Assembly (NCBI RefSeq): GCF_027580225.2
Contig: NW_027395283.1
Coordinates: 5,522,501-5,586,500, forward strand
Direction: 5' to 3'
DNA: 64,000 nt
DNA from: Misgurnus anguillicaudatus
Lineage: Eukaryota > Chordata > Actinopteri > Cypriniformes > Cobitidae
Shown piece after piece: positions 11,858 to 25,063 of this stretch. Both the position numbers and the translations under genes were made by a program. The notes beneath the pieces are model-generated. The model was not told the DNA's origin, made no database searches, and saw only the letters and a list, made by a program, of their open reading frames with translations. The stretch's first letter is position 1; the number at the start of each line of letters is the position of its first letter.

Positions 11858-12249
11858 TTGCTGGGACACAAAAGAAAGTTTGCTGTCCATAACATCTCAG
11901 TGGGAACAAACGTGCACATGCAGAACTGTGATCTTTCAGGCTTTGATGGTCACATACGCTCATAATTAAGTCAAAATGTCCATTGGCGTATATAAACGTA
12001 TATTAAAAGGTTATGTGTAAAGTGAAAAGTTTATGAAAAAAGTGTTTTAGGGCGTATGAATCCATTACTGTAGGCTTGTAAGTATAAGTGACAGCTGTAA
12101 CTTATATGTTACTCTTCATTAATATTAGGCCAGCATTTATGTTATCTTAGTGGTCACTTCTGATTGAAGGCAATCCTTTATTCTGCTGATTTAACTCCTT
12201 TGGGATTGAATACAAGTGTAGTTCGGGGTTCCTCTAACGACTGTTGTTA
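11858..12249. other. Unassigned spacer between two hAT elements
   Basis: AT-rich, with no coding pattern or terminal repeats detected. Confidence 0.4.
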
Positions 12250-12257
12250 CCGGCAAC

Positions 12258-13797
12258 CAGGGGCGCTGTAAGGGGGGGGGGGTGGTAATATGATTCTAAG
12301 GGCCCATGAAATTTTTGGGGCCTCAGCCAAGGACTGTGCCGCACACACAATCCCCTTAAGCTGAGCCCTCTTAGCTCTGCCCCGTCTTTACTCTGTGTTT
12401 TAGCACCTTCTTTAATCCACGGTCTCACAGTGTGCGTGAACTTCAGAAGAGAACAAGGTGTGTGTATTTGATGCTAATTTATATGATATCTGCATATGTG
12501 CACTTCCTTACTATAAATGCAGTTTACACAATGTGACGCTGGAGCAATATAATGCAGTTTTCTTTCCAATGTAAAGTCTTCACTCTGTTCACCCCAGTTT
12601 AAAAAAACACAAAGTGATTTACGTTCCCTGTTTTATGTTATGATTCTAACACAAAGTCAGCCCTTATAAGCTGTTTTAATTAACGTAGCCCGTATAAGCT
12701 GATTAACATAAACTAGAAATGCGATCGGTTATACACTCCAATGTTTTGTAACGCAATATGCCAATGAAGGATTTTTGGGCAGTTGAGAATTGAGTTGATT
12801 GTGATAAAACAGAAATGCAACAAAGGCTAAACTAGTCCAGTAATGTATATTAAAGCTTCTCACCTTGCAACAGCTTTAAGAAATCAATCTGTCGTAATCT
12901 GTTATAGTTGTTGTAGTTTGTTAGAGAGATGGAGACGTTTATCTACAGTTGTCCTTCATTTCATTTTAGAGTCCTGTTGATTAATAAACAGTATGAAGAA
13001 TCATTTACGTTAAGAGTAAAGCTGTTTTCTCGAGTTCACGTTAATGATCTGTTGTTATTTTTGCTTTAGTGTAGCTGCTGGTGTGTGAAACCTGTTCTTC
13101 ACCTTATAAATAATGCTAATAATTATAATACAAGCTTTGGTCAAGCATTTTTGACCCAGTCTTATTTGAGGCATAAGGTAAATGTATAGAAAAGATGCAT
13201 TGTTGTTGTTCGCCATTTTTAAATGTTATAATGTTATTGGTGTGTGTAACAGCTCAAGTATACAGTATGTCACTGAGACGGTCTCTGAAAATCAGACTAA
13301 AGCCTCAAATCTTATTGTGAAATAAAAAGCATCACAGTTTAATTTCAAGCATTAATTTCACTATGATTTCAATCGCTGACATGACATTACTCAGTCAACA
13401 TTAAATATATCAAGTTTATATTTTCACAAAATGTTCTTTACATTATGTAGGATGATTTTATGTGGAAAACAGTAATACTCAAATAAATACATCGTCTGGG
13501 TTTTTTACAGGCATGGTCACAATTATCTTTAATCTATGTTTAATAATGTTGCATTTTCTCTGATTATTTGATTAATGTACTGTATTTTTCAATTAAATTT
13601 ACATTGCGCAATAAATTATCTTAGCTGCATTGTAAGTATCTATAAATACTCTTAATTGTGGTCAAAACAATAGCAAAAGAAATAGTTCTGTATTATTAAA
13701 TTGCAGTCAAAGATTTTGAATAGCTTCAGTAGGTTGGATTGTATGTTTGGTGTGAAATGGGTATGGTGGGGGCCCAAAATTGCTAGCGGCACCCCTG
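12258..13797. mobile_element. Non-autonomous hAT element, 1.54 kb
   Basis: The left tip CAGGGGCGCTGTAAGGGG and the right tip, inverted, CAGGGGTGCCGCTAGC, are followed internally on both sides by GGGCCC-rich sequence. The flanks CCGGCAAC (12250-12257) and CCGCCAAC (13798-13805) match at 7 of 8 positions, fitting an aged hAT duplication. The interior is AT-rich without a transposase ORF. Confidence 0.75.
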
Positions 13798-13805
13798 CCG
13801 CCAAC

Positions 13806-14521
13806 AGCACAACATATCCCGGGCAAATTGTAATCTTGTTGTGAACCTCTTGGGAGTGTTTTATTGATCTTCATCTAGTAGTTGTGGCTGCTGTGAGCAT
13901 AGACTAAAGCAGTCCGCCCCTGCCGTGTTCACATATGACTAAACAAACTGAACCAAAGAGAAAAAGCAGCAGGTTCTGAAACATAGACTCAGGTCTGAAA
14001 ACACCCTAAGATGTCCTCAGACAAGTATTGTTCAAAACTCAAAGACAACATTTATAAAAAGTTTTGGTCCACTTTAAATGTTGAATAGTTTATTTTAATT
14101 TAATCTCATTAATGTATTTGATAAATGAAGCTGATTTTATTCAACATTCATCACAACACTTTAACTCTTACTGAAAGTCACAAACATAAAACATTAAAAT
14201 TGAATTATGAACAAAAGTAAAAAACAAAAATCATTCAGAAATAAAAACATAAGTGAACATTTAGTGATGTCTGATGAGAGAAATCTGATTTCATTACTGT
14301 ATAAAAAATAAATCACACAGTTAATATAAACATAAACTGATGAAGTTAATTTCCTTGTAAATCTCACTGATGTGTTTCAGTAAAACACAAACACTATGAA
14401 ACTAAATGAAACTAAAATGAAAATGTCCATAAACACTAAATGATGACAGAAGAGAAACAAATTCAACTCACTGTAGATTTGATCTGTGTGTGAACAAACT
14501 GTGTGTCTCTCTTCTCTACAG
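13806..14521 (+). other. Intronic or intergenic sequence before an NLR LRR exon
   Basis: AT-rich, with no domain or repeat termini seen. It ends in a polypyrimidine stretch and CTCTACAG, the acceptor of the 14522 exon. Confidence 0.45.
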
Positions 14522-17500
14522 GTTGAGCAGGTGTGATATCACATATGAAGGTTGTGTTGCTCTGACTTCAGCTCTGAGATCAAACCCATCACACCTGAGA
14601 GAACTGTATCTGTCTAATAATAATCTAAGAGATTCAGGAGTGAAGATAATCTCTGATGTACTGAAGAATCCTGACTGTAAACTGGAGATACTGGAGTAAG
14701 ATCATCTCTCTGATAGTCACACATGTACTGAGGTTTAGTTAAACATTAACTGTATGAAAAAAAACACACTAAAATGTAAAGTATCTGGGCCCGCTTCCCC
14801 GATAACGTTCACTCTTAGCGGGCTAAGAAGACTCAAAAAGATATATCTTACCAAAGTTGTTTGTGTTCCTAAGTGTGTTCCCCAAAGTGTCTCTTATGGT
14901 ACGTTTACACCAACCGCGGTAGAGGCGTGAAGCGCGAGTGATTTCAATGTTAAGTCAATGTGCAGACGCGTTGACGCGCGTCAGGAGGTCCTGCGGCGCG
15001 GAAGAGGCGTTCGGCGCGGAGCGTGAGATGCGTTTCCGCCTCATTCGCGCGTGAAGCTCGCGCGAATTGAGCGTTGTGCGCGGTATGCGCGAATGGTGCT
15101 ATTGTGCATTTTGCGGTTCACGCGTATTTGCGGCTGACGCCCGAGTTGAAAAATTTGAACTTTGGCGGAATTTCACGCCGCTTTAACCAATCAGGAGCCT
15201 GCCTGCTGCTGTGGTGGCAGCCCCGGCCAGAGTCACTCACTCAAGCAGTCACTCGGAGCTATATGACACAAGTTCTTATTTCTATAGAGGAGACAGGAAT
15301 AAAAAGGACCTCGCTTGGAAGAGTGTCAGTAAGGACTTTGGGCAACCTGGTAAGTTGTAATACACACTTTTGAGTCACGTGACGTTTATCGACCCGCGCT
15401 GTTTATTTTCCCCCTATAGTAAGGTTACCCAATACAAACTGGTAACTCTCTTGATAAATGCACAATCAACATCAGTCATCTTGCAAACAGACACTCGCAC
15501 AGCAGTTGCCCCTCCCACAAGAAGCGGATTTTGCTTCGGACGTGTGTCAAATGCTTGCTTTTTCCGCGCGTCTACTCCGCTCTACACGCGCGAATGCATT
15601 CACAGTGTTCAAGCGGCAAACTAGGCGCGGTACACGTGATTTTGACGCCCAAAACGCGTTTGGTGTAAATTCAGCATTAGGAAGCTTCTTAACACCCTGC
15701 CTCTAAGTTCGACGTAACAATGTCGCTGTCCCAAGTGAAGGTGCTGAATTATTTGCGATGAATAAGGCGGAGGAACTACGGACAAATGTCTTGCATCTGC
15801 GGGACTACAGGGACGCGTGCAGGGCTCCAGACTAACTTTTTTCACTAGGAGCACAGTGGACCCCAACTGAAAATTTTAGGGGCACAACCAGAAAATTTAG
15901 GGGCGCACAACGTAAATCAACATGCTAACCAAATCTACTAATTTCCACTGTATTGCTAATAAATTCTTTAATAATAGATGCAGAAATTACAAATGTGATG
16001 TTTCAAATTCAGTGTCACATTTTATTCTGCACTTTTGAAGATGCAACAACAAGGTAAACTGACAGCACCATCACTGCCATGAGAGTACAAATAGTAAACA
16101 AAATACCATACATTCAGAATAAAAAAGTGCTTAGTAATAAAGTGCTTAGTAACCTTTCGGTCATTTCACAGCTATAAACAATACTTAAATGTATGTAACT
16201 CTGCATCATCATCCGACGGTGACACTGTAGACCAGGGGTCTCCAACCTTTTTTCATTGAAGAGCTACTTTCTAAAAAAATAAAAGTGGTCGAGAGCTACT
16301 TGTGTCACATAATACCTAAATCTCTTAGATAATGTATCATACCTCTTAAATTCAGTTTGAGTTTTTGTGTACACGTGTATCAGAAAAAAATTATTTTAAT
16401 AGAAAACACTTTGCATATTATTTTTACACATATTAATGAAATGAACACTGAAACAGTATTTAAATAAATAGGTTCATTATAGCTGCAACTTTAACAACAA
16501 GTTACAATTTTTAAATGGGTGACTGAGTTTAACTGGAAAGATTTGAATGCATGTTTGTTTTTTTGTAAACAAAGAACTGTAATACTCAACTTCATAACTA
16601 TCAAAATATTAAATAGCTACACATTTGGGATTTTTAAAATGAATATAAATTCCAAATGCGTTAAATGTCATGTCATTTTATTCAAGTGACATTAGCAACC
16701 AAGTTAAATGGTATTTCAGTTTGTTTTAAATAAGATGCCAGGCTTGTAAGCATTGTTGGGCGTGTGTGTGTAAAGTTTTAACGCATCATCCGTTTTGGGA
16801 GACGCGGGTGTGAAGTCTTGCGATGCGGACTTGCGGAGACAGGCGGGAGTATTTAATAAGCATAGAGACACAGGCTGCAGGTGTGGGTCAAGTTTAAACA
16901 CCTGTCTGTTGTGGAAGACGCGCGCGCAAAGTCTTGCAATGCGGAAACGGGCGCAAGTATTTAAGAAGCATTGAGAGAGACAGGCTGCGCGCATGCTTTA
17001 AATTGAAACCCCTCGTCAGTTTAGGAGAAGCACTGTTTTTGAATCATACAATTTAAATTACTGATGTCATATACGCAAGTCTACACAGCTCAACGCGACG
17101 TCAAACGTACCCAGTCTTTACTACCACAGGCGCTTGTAACACTAACCAGACATCCAAATGCCGCCATAACCCCAGAAAATAAATACATAAACCCACCAGC
17201 GAGCTACCTGCAATTAACTTACCGGCAGATCGCGAGCGACGTGTTGGAGACCCCTGCTGTGTGTGTATTTGTGTGCGCTCGCGTCTCATTAGTCCCTTTC
17301 ACACATACAGTCTTTACTGGTAATTTACTGGTAAATTGCAGTTAACATGTCATGTGTGAACAGAACCTTTCCGGTAAATCAGTGCTCCCAATTTACCAGT
17401 AAGACAGGTTGTAAGATTAACAGTAATTTGCCGGTAAGCGCTGTGTGTGAACGAAAAATATAGCATTACCGGCATTTAGATGACGTCAGACCGCGCTGAC

Positions 17501-20500
17501 AGATCGGGCGGGCCAATCAGACCGTGGATATTAAGTCATAACCCGCCGTTTACAAATACGACACGGACGGAGCTCGCCGGCCGCGTGCCACAGGTAACTT
17601 CCGCTTTCTCTCCGAGTTTACCGGTATTTTGATACTGATGTGTGAATGATGTCTTACTGGTAAAAAGACGGAACGTCACTGCATGTGTGAACAGCACATT
17701 TTTGTATTTGCTGGTAAATTCATTCTGGTAAATTCATGGTAATCGCACAAATTTACTGGTCGCACATGTGCGACTGGATGTAAAATTCAGTCGCACACTC
17801 TCAAATTTTGGTCGCAAAATGCGACCATTTGGTCGCAGTGTGGAGCCCTGGCGTGTCTTATGCCTTTAACAGAGACTTGGCTCACCGAGTTGGATACAGA
17901 CCCGGCACTAGAGATTAGTGGTTTTGGAGCTCCTCTGCGCCTGGACCGGGACAGTGAGGTAACACACAAAACGCTGGGAGGAGGGGTCTGCTTGTACATA
18001 AATCGCAGGTGGTGTAGCAATATTACTGTGCGAGAGCGGATATGTCATCCTGACATCGAACTGATGTCTGTGTCACTACGACCGTACTATCTCCCCAGGG
18101 AGTTCCCCCAGATTTTTGTGACTGTGGTTTATATCCACCCTAAAGCTGACACCAAGTCCGCTGCGGGTATTGTTTTCAAAAGCGTAAACAAACTTCAGTC
18201 CATCTCCCCTGCCGCTCCTAATTTTATTCTCAGCGATTTTAACCATTGCAACTTAAAGAAAACTCTGAACAACTTTTACCAGTATGTAACCTGCCCCACA
18301 CGTCGTAATAAAACTCTTGATTTGTGCTATGGCTCCATTAAAGGCGCATATACATCCAAGGTGGGGCCAGCGCTCAGAGACTCTGACCATAACTCTGTCC
18401 ACCTCATACCCGCCTACACCTCGGTGTTCAGGAGGGAGAAGCCTGTTAGCAAACAGGTGAAGGTTTGGTCTGAGGACAGCTCTTTAGCGTTACAAGCTTG
18501 TTTTGAGTGCACAGACTGGACAGTGTTTCAGGACGTTTGTCCTGATATTGATGAACTTACTGACGTAGTCAGCAGTTACATCTCTTTTTGTAAAGACTCT
18601 GTTCTCCCGAATAGGGAAGTTAAGGTTTACCCAAATAACAAGCAGTGGATCTCTAAGGACATCAAAGAACTGTTAATTAAACGAAAAACTGTCTTTAATG
18701 AAGGTGATAAGATTGCAGGGAGGGCTGTGAGAAAAGAGATTAGGGTGGAAATTAAAAAAGCTAAACTGAGATATAAGGATAAAATCGAGGCTGAGTTGAG
18801 GAGTAACAATTTGAAGGAAACCTGGAAAGGTATGAACACATTGATTGGGTCTACTGAGAACGCCAATAGAGTTGCCCTGGATGGTTTTTCATCTGATAAA
18901 CATTTAGCTGATGAATTTAATGTATTTTTATCTCGATTTGACAATTTTGATTTTAGCGATTAAATGATTGACATAAGGGGTAGCACACTGGCAGCTCCAT
19001 CCATTACTATTGAGAGTAGTACTGTGGCTAATATTTTCAGGCACACTAGATCAAAAAGTCCTGGGCCAGATGGCATTTGTGGGAAATTATTAAGAACATG
19101 TGCTGATCAACTCTGTTACATTTTTCAGTTCATTTTTAATTTGTCCTTGTCACAACAAAGAGTACCGAAAAGTTGGAAACACTCCATTATTGTGCCTATA
19201 GCCAAGTGCAGCTCCCCTAAATCTTTGAATGATTTTAGACCTGTAGCCTTGACCTCATTGGTTATGAAAGGTTTCGAGAAAATTATTAAAAAGCTGTCCT
19301 ATCACAGGTGGGAGATTCGTTAGATCCACTTCAGTTTGCATACAGGTCTGGTAGGGGCGTGGAGGATGCTGTGATTACATTACTCCACTACATTTTTAGT
19401 CACCTGGATAGAGCAAAGACTCATGTCAGACTTCTGTTTGTTGATTTTACTTCTGCTTTTAACACCATTCAGCCCTTCCTGCTCGCTGATAGACTGATTA
19501 CGGATTTTAACCTTGATTTAAATTTGGTGGGCTGGATATTGGATTTTTTAACTGATAGATCACAGAGTGTGAGGGCTAATGGCAACCTATCTGAAGGTAT
19601 TTTTACATCAACTGGTTCTCCCCAAGGCTGCTGTCTGTCTCCTCTCCTGTACATCCTGTACACAAACCAGTGTCACAGTTTGTATCAGGACAGATACATT
19701 CTTAAGTTCGCTGATGATTCAGTCATTGTCAGCCTGCTAACAGGGGATGAGCGGGACCATGGGCCAGTCCTCAATGACTTTGTTGAATGGTGTGATAGTT
19801 CCTTTTTACAGCTGAATGTATCCAAAACCAAGGACATGATCATTGACTTCCGCAGGTCACCGCCTTCACCTACAGTTTCGGTCATTAAAGGCATAGATAT
19901 TGATCTTGTGGAGACATACAAATATCTTGGAGTCATTTTAGATAACAAACTGTGTTTTGAACCCTTGGTTGACGCTGTATCAAAGAAAATCCAACAAAGA
20001 TTGTATTTCCTTCGGAAAATGAATTCTTTTAATGTTTCTTCAGAATTGATGACTCTGTTTTATTGTGCTTTTATTGAATCAGTTTTATCTTTTTGTGTTG
20101 CTGCTTGGTTTGGAAGCCTCTCTCTGACAAACAAAAATAGACTCGGAAGTTTGGTTAAAGTGGCGAGCAAGATCTCCAGGAGAGGTCAGGCCCAACCTGG
20201 GGAGTTATACATAAAACAGGTCCAGAGGAAAGCTAGAGTTATAGCTCAAACACAGGATCATCCCCCTTAGAATAGAGTTTAAGCTTTTGCCCTCTGAGTG
20301 GCGCTATCGGGTTCCTAGATGCAGAACAAAGAGGATGCAAATATCTTTTATTCCATCAGCTGTGAGGCTCCTTAATGGCACTTAGCACTTTAGAATAATT
20401 TGCACAAATTGCATTTTTGCACTTGATTATGTTACATATTTATGTGTGAAATTGTTATTTGCACAGTATGTAATTTGGGGCGATAATGTGAATTTTATCT

Positions 20501-20878
20501 CTGTTGGTCAGTTTGTGTTGTTGTATGTTTATGTATTATGTGGAGCAGGGGTCTTCAACGTTGTTTGGGTCGGGGACCCCTTAGATGAGAGAGGCATGGA
20601 GCAGGGACCCCTTGATACTAAATGTGTAAAACTGATATTTAAGTAATCAGTAAGGTATGAGAGGCTGCCTTTTCGTATTAGGCACAACGCAAAGTGGAGT
20701 AAAGTATTGACCAATCAGAATCAAGGACTGGAACTGTTTTATAAATAGAAACAAAACATATTGTCACACAGCCATACTATATTAGGACAGTACATTGGCA
20801 CTATTATGCTGTTGTTGTACATGCATATTTTTTTGTTAAAGTAGATTTAGTTTTTATATGAATATAATAATAATAATA

Positions 20879-20934
<56 letters not shown>

Positions 20935-23900
20935 TGATGTTATTTTAAGGTATTTGCAGTGTAATAGATTTTCATTTTACTGTGAATTTACCTGAACCTT
21001 GGCTTTTAGTTTATAAAGATGACTGATCATGGTGAATGGCACAAAGACTCTCTATTCTGGTGGGGATAGAGGTTGTGCTATAATTCAGAGGTTTGTTGCC
21101 TTTCTCGTGTATCGTCATTGTCATGAGTTTGAGTAACGCAGGTTTATTTTCTGCATAGCTTCATATCAGACTCAGGAGAAATCATGCAATAAGTCCGCGT
21201 GCATCTCTTTGGGGCAACTTTTTGAGAGGCAGATTTCAACCTGACTATGAATCTTGCACAAAGCACCATCACGGTGCGCGTTTCATACATTTTTAAATGC
21301 GAGCGATAGTTTTGTCAAAGTTTATAATGCAGACGCGGTGTGGTGTCATTTGCCTGTTGAGTTAGCGCTTTAAATCTGAACCGCGTGAAACAGCTGGCCA
21401 AGTTCAGAAATATAACTTAGATGAGACAATGTCGCACTGATTCTAAAATAACTTTCTGAAAGAAAGACACACATGCCTATAAGATTTACCTGTTTTATGA
21501 TGCCTTTTTTGTCGCTAGTGCTGCTTTCTGAGTGTACATTAATAATCTTCAGATATTTTATTTTGCTCCGCTTGCTAAACTGAACGCGCGCCTTCGCGGC
21601 CACGCACGTGCACAACTTAAAGGGGACATGTAACGTTTTTTGTACATATATTTTACGTTTTTAGCAAAAAATAGCTTATGGTCAAACATCATTTGGCGGA
21701 CCCCTTGCAGTTCCGTCGCGGACCCCCTGGGGGCCAATTTCCAATCCAATTTCCCCTTGTGGGACAATAAAGGTACTTTGACTTTGATCGATCGCTCAGG
21801 GATCGATTTTCCACTTAACGCAAAGGTGCATTACAATGTTAAGAAAGACAACACGTTATATACAAATGGAACATTAATCAAATTATTCCAGTAACATTTA
21901 TTTTAACATGGTTTAAGTTATCCGTAAAATAGACTAATAATTAAGTTATCAAACTGTCAGTAATATAGACGAAGCGGGTATCCCTCTCTAATCATCCACC
22001 CTCCTTATCCTGTTGTGCCACTTGTGCCGCTTCTTGACATGGGTTTAACGACTTTTAAAAATGATGTAATACACTTTTATACTAATGTGATCAGTAAGCA
22101 GATACATCAGCAGTCTCATGAATAATTATGATGTTGTGTTGTTAGATTTCCCCTACACACCTGACTGACTGAAGTTACATAACCGTGTAGACAACACACA
22201 CAAGACATTTATCCTCACCAGGTGTCCACAGAAGACAAACACCGAAGAGTCCCCGATGTATTCTTTGATGCATCATGATGTGGACGATTCCTAATCAATT
22301 CACAAATGTCAAGAATTGATTCTTAAAAGTTATTTTACAAAATAATAACGTGACGTTATCAGAACCAAAAGACGTAACTCAACTGTGGGAGGGGTGCTGC
22401 ACACGGACAGCTTGAGAGAGCGCACCGCACGAGCATCCACAGCGGAGCTTACACGAACAGTAGAGAAAGAAAAAACAAATACATCTAACCCTATTTGACT
22501 CATTCTAAACTGCAAGAAAACAAAATACATGTTGGCATGATCTTCATCTGTCTTTTCTCTGTTCAGTGAGCGGCAGGAAGAAACAGCGCCTTTCATTTAC
22601 AAACTCATCTGATGTGCTAATAGTGTTTCCAAAAACCTGCTGCTAAATGTTTAGATATAGATAAGAACATGAATATAGTTCTGTAAAAATATGAACATCA
22701 TTTATTATTCAGATGGAGACGCTGGGTGCACTGCAATAGATAAATACAGTAATAATGCCAAAATCACTGTGTATAATGATGATGATTAGACGATATGTCA
22801 GTTACAGTTACATATCGATATGCTGGTTAACATATTAATGATATATGTTGATTCTGAATCGATTCATGAGGGTCCAAATGATTCCCACCCCTAATGAACA
22901 CAAACACTTGAGGAAATAAGATCATGTGTTCAACCTGACAGACTCCAGTCAATGTCTTTGAATATGATTTAATCACGACTGAATCGTCCTCATCAGAAAG
23001 AATAAAAGAGTTTATATAGGATAGATACAAGACAAAGTCACATCATTTATCTCTAATATGATTTATTCTTCATATCTGCAATTCAGAAACTCCTCTCTGT
23101 TACCATGCAGACAAAACAAAATTTAACTTTTTGATGACCTCAGCTTTAACAAGTCATGGGGGTTTAAATTGAAATAATTTAACTACACGTACTTCATCTA
23201 TTTCAACACATTTAGTTATCAAAAGCATACAGTACAAATGGTCAAACCTGAAAAGACATGTTAGTTATAATTAGTTATGATTCATTTTAATTTCCTTCAC
23301 AACGTGCAACAAAACTCCTCTGTTAAAATGTCAGAAAATGTAGTTTGGTGTTTCTTTGATGAAATTTTTGCTGATATTATTGTGTATGAAGAGTTTTTCT
23401 CCTCGTCGTGTTGTTTTTATAAAGATGATTAAAAACATTGATCCATCATTGACACTGACACACACATTAATAATGTTTTTACAGTATAGATTGAGTGAAA
23501 TTGATCTTTAAACACTGTAACATCTTTAAATGTAAGATCAGAGTTATGTTATCTCCAGCTGATATTCCTCCTGTAATAGAGGAAGATTTTTACATCAAAT
23601 ACTTGATGAGAATTACAAGTGTGAGTCATGAACTCAATACAGATTTATGAAGAAATGTTCATGTGGTTTAGGACATCTAACACTAATAGTCAGCTGTGTG
23701 ATGGATTTATTTGACATTTAAACACACAGTGTCTCAGTTACTGAGGGATTGAAAGAGGAACATTACATGAAGAGATGGAGGTTAGAGATTTGTGGACAAA
23801 CTTTGTAGTTTTGCATAATTCACATAAAGTCTCTGTTCTCTACAGGTTGTGTAAGTGTGATATCACAGATGAAGGTTGTGTTGCTCTGACTTCAGCTCTG

Positions 23901-24997
23901 AGATCAAACCCATCACACCTGAGAGATCTGAATCTGTCTTATAATAAACTCACAGATTCAGGAGTGAAGCTGATCTCTGATCTAAAAGATGATCCACATT
24001 ATAAACTAGAGACAGTATGGTGAGTAGAGCTCATTTAAATAAATGTTTAAAGTAAACTCATGCAGTGTCATTTAAATCCTAGAATATAGAAATAAATGTA
24101 AATTGATCTGCTGCTGTTATAGGCTGTGTATCATTTAAACCCAACAAACAGAAAATATGAAGTGTACATGAACAACACTTGATGCTTTGTCAGATCAACA
24201 CAATAAGAATTCAATCCAATGTCTGAGTCTGTTTACTAACTGTGATGTTGAGTTTGTTCACTCCAGGATTTAATACTGTGATCTTACTCTTCTTACACAT
24301 TATATATGATGTTTGTTAATGGGGTTTGTTTGATAGGCCGACACCTCTATAGTTATGCACACTGACTAGATGTTCATCTTAAAGTCTTTTTATAACAACT
24401 TGGTTTTTATTTCATGTTTTAAGCATTATTTATCAAATCATCAGAATACAGACAGAAATAACAACACAAACACAATATATACACAACAGATAAACACAAA
24501 GTACAGATGATAAATGATAGAGATGAAGATTAGAAAAAAAGAAGAGAAAGTCAACTCTTAAAATCTGATGGACACTTCACACAACTCTCTGTCGAGCTTT
24601 GACATTGATGCTGTTTCTCTTTATTTACACGACTGTCAACCTCCAGGACTTTTAAAATAAAGCATCACCTTCATTTTCTTACTGTTTGTGTGTGAACTCA
24701 TAAAACTGTCAGTGTGTCATTATATTATACTACATACATATCAATACATTCATCTCTTACATTGACATCAAATATTCAGAGGAAATAGATGAAATGTGTT
24801 TTTGTATTGTTGTAGCTCATGTGTATGTGATAAACAGATTGTTGACATGTTTATTATGTTGAAGATTTCATTTCTATCACTGACTGACAGCACTAATAGT
24901 TTGTTTTTCTATCTCTTCATCTGACACTGATGATGATCTCATATCTGATTGACTTTCTCTTTCATTTTTATTCAGGGTTTATGAACAGAGGCAGTAA
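14522..24997 (+). CDS. NLR (NLRC3-like) gene, 3' exons: two LRR exons and a terminal exon
   Basis: Exons 14522-14695 and 23846-24019 are both exactly 174 bp, phase 2 at both ends, with AG/GT borders. Each encodes one ribonuclease-inhibitor-type LRR with the fish NLR signature (CDIT-EGCVALTSALRSNPS, HLRELYLSNNNLRDSG or HLRDLNLSYNKLTDSG, DPHYKLET). A short terminal exon at 24976-24997 joins in phase and adds VYEQRQ before the TAA. The first intron is swollen to about 9.2 kb by a LINE and nested elements. The FISNA-NACHT exon must lie left of the window; it is not within 1-14521. The protein would be a cytosolic innate immune sensor. No B30.2 exon follows. A decayed gene copy cannot be excluded. 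Confidence 0.7.
14696..14895. other. Intron start; possible end of a further MITE
   Basis: From about 14786 (TGGGCCCGCTTCCCCG) the sequence looks like one terminus of another element, but I could not identify its partner with confidence. Confidence 0.3.
14896..15682. mobile_element. MITE with TTTACACCAAnCGCG tips
   Basis: The left end (GTACGTTTACACCAACCGCG) is mirrored at the right end by GCTGAATTTACACCAAACGC in inverted orientation. The interior is rich in CGCG. Open frames at 15074-15706 are not coding. I did not find a clear target duplication. Confidence 0.5.
16233..17256. mobile_element. hAT-like MITE with CAGGGGTCTCCAAC tips
   Basis: CAGGGGTCTCCAAC at 16233 and GTTGGAGACCCCTG ending at 17256 are perfect inverted repeats. 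Internal GAGCTACTT-type sequence follows the left tip. The flanking octamers (CTGTAGAC, CTGTGTGT) match poorly, so it is probably old. No ORF. Confidence 0.7.
17289..17760. repeat. Element built of repeated TTACTGGTAAATT motifs
   Basis: CCCTTTCACACATACAGTC at the left and several inverted and direct copies of ACTGGTAAATT and GCATGTGTGAACAG suggest another decayed MITE between the two hAT ends. Exact termini were not resolved. Confidence 0.4.
20546..21740. mobile_element. hAT-like element with CAGGGGTCTTCAACG tip, right end damaged
   Basis: Starts CAGGGGTCTTCAACG followed by GGTCGGGGACCCC. The expected GGACCCC-rich inverted end is visible at about 21698-21735 (GCGGACCCCTTG, GCGGACCCCCTGG), but the final CTG is missing. 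LINE A's 3' UTR resumes just afterwards. A (TAA)n run lies inside. Confidence 0.55.
20860..20934. repeat. (TAA)n microsatellite
   Basis: About 25 triplets with one interruption near 20880. Confidence 0.95.
21791..23845. other. NLR intron remainder
   Basis: No coding match. The terminal 100 bp (CTCTGTTCTCTACAG) is the acceptor region of the LRR exon and resembles the one before 14522, as expected if the exons duplicated together with intron edges. Confidence 0.45.
24020..24975 (+). other. Last NLR intron
   Basis: AT-rich, no repeat termini seen. It ends with a pyrimidine tract and TTTTATTCAG before the terminal exon. Confidence 0.45.
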
Positions 24998-25063
24998 AGA
25001 TGTCTGATCTTCAGTATGATCTGCTGGTGAATAAGAAGACACAATAGTGACATCACTTCCTCT

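Larger units (their letters stand above)
15820..17850. mobile_element. hAT-like element with CAGGGCTCCA tips inside LINE A
   Basis: The left tip CAGGGCTCCAGACTAAC and the right tip TGTGGAGCCCTG are inverted matches. GCGTG flanks both sides (15815-15819, 17851-17855). Removing the element plus one copy rejoins the LINE endonuclease reading frame exactly, so the boundaries are well supported even though the duplication is shorter than the 8 bp usual for hAT. It holds a second element (16233-17256). Confidence 0.7.
15757..20384 (+). pseudogene. LINE A ORF2 (endonuclease + reverse transcriptase), broken
   Basis: The N-terminal EN piece at 15757-15819 (NKAEELRTNVLHLRDYRDA) resumes after the hAT at 17856 with PLTETWL. 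The EN domain continues through GGGVCLYINRRW, FVTVVYIHP, a degenerate ILSDFNH and RDSDHNSVHLIP. A TAA at 18961-18963 precedes the RT fingers (RSKSPGPDGICGKLL). A frameshift near 19315 leads to QFAYRSGRGVEDAV, VDFTSAFNTI (motif A), TGSPQGCCLSPLL (motif B) and KFADDSVIV (motif C, intact). After another shift near 20270 the C-terminus FKLLPSEWRYRVPR reaches a stop at about 20384. This order is that of CR1/L2/Rex1 Jockey-group LINEs. It is inactive. Confidence 0.8.
15700..21790 (+). mobile_element. LINE A, CR1/L2-like non-LTR retrotransposon, interrupted
   Basis: The body runs from the start of the endonuclease region (15757-15819), through EN and RT (17856-20384), to a 3' end where GGGACAATAAAGGTACTTTG (about 21762-21781) supplies an AATAAA-like signal and a short TTTGAC tail. 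Two younger elements split it: 15820-17850 inside the endonuclease and 20546 to about 21740 in the 3' UTR. It lies in the NLR intron, same strand. The 5' limit is uncertain. Confidence 0.75.

Noticed and set aside
15074..15706. Three overlapping plus-strand ORFs
   Set aside because: They lie inside a CGCG-rich MITE, which is stop-poor by composition.
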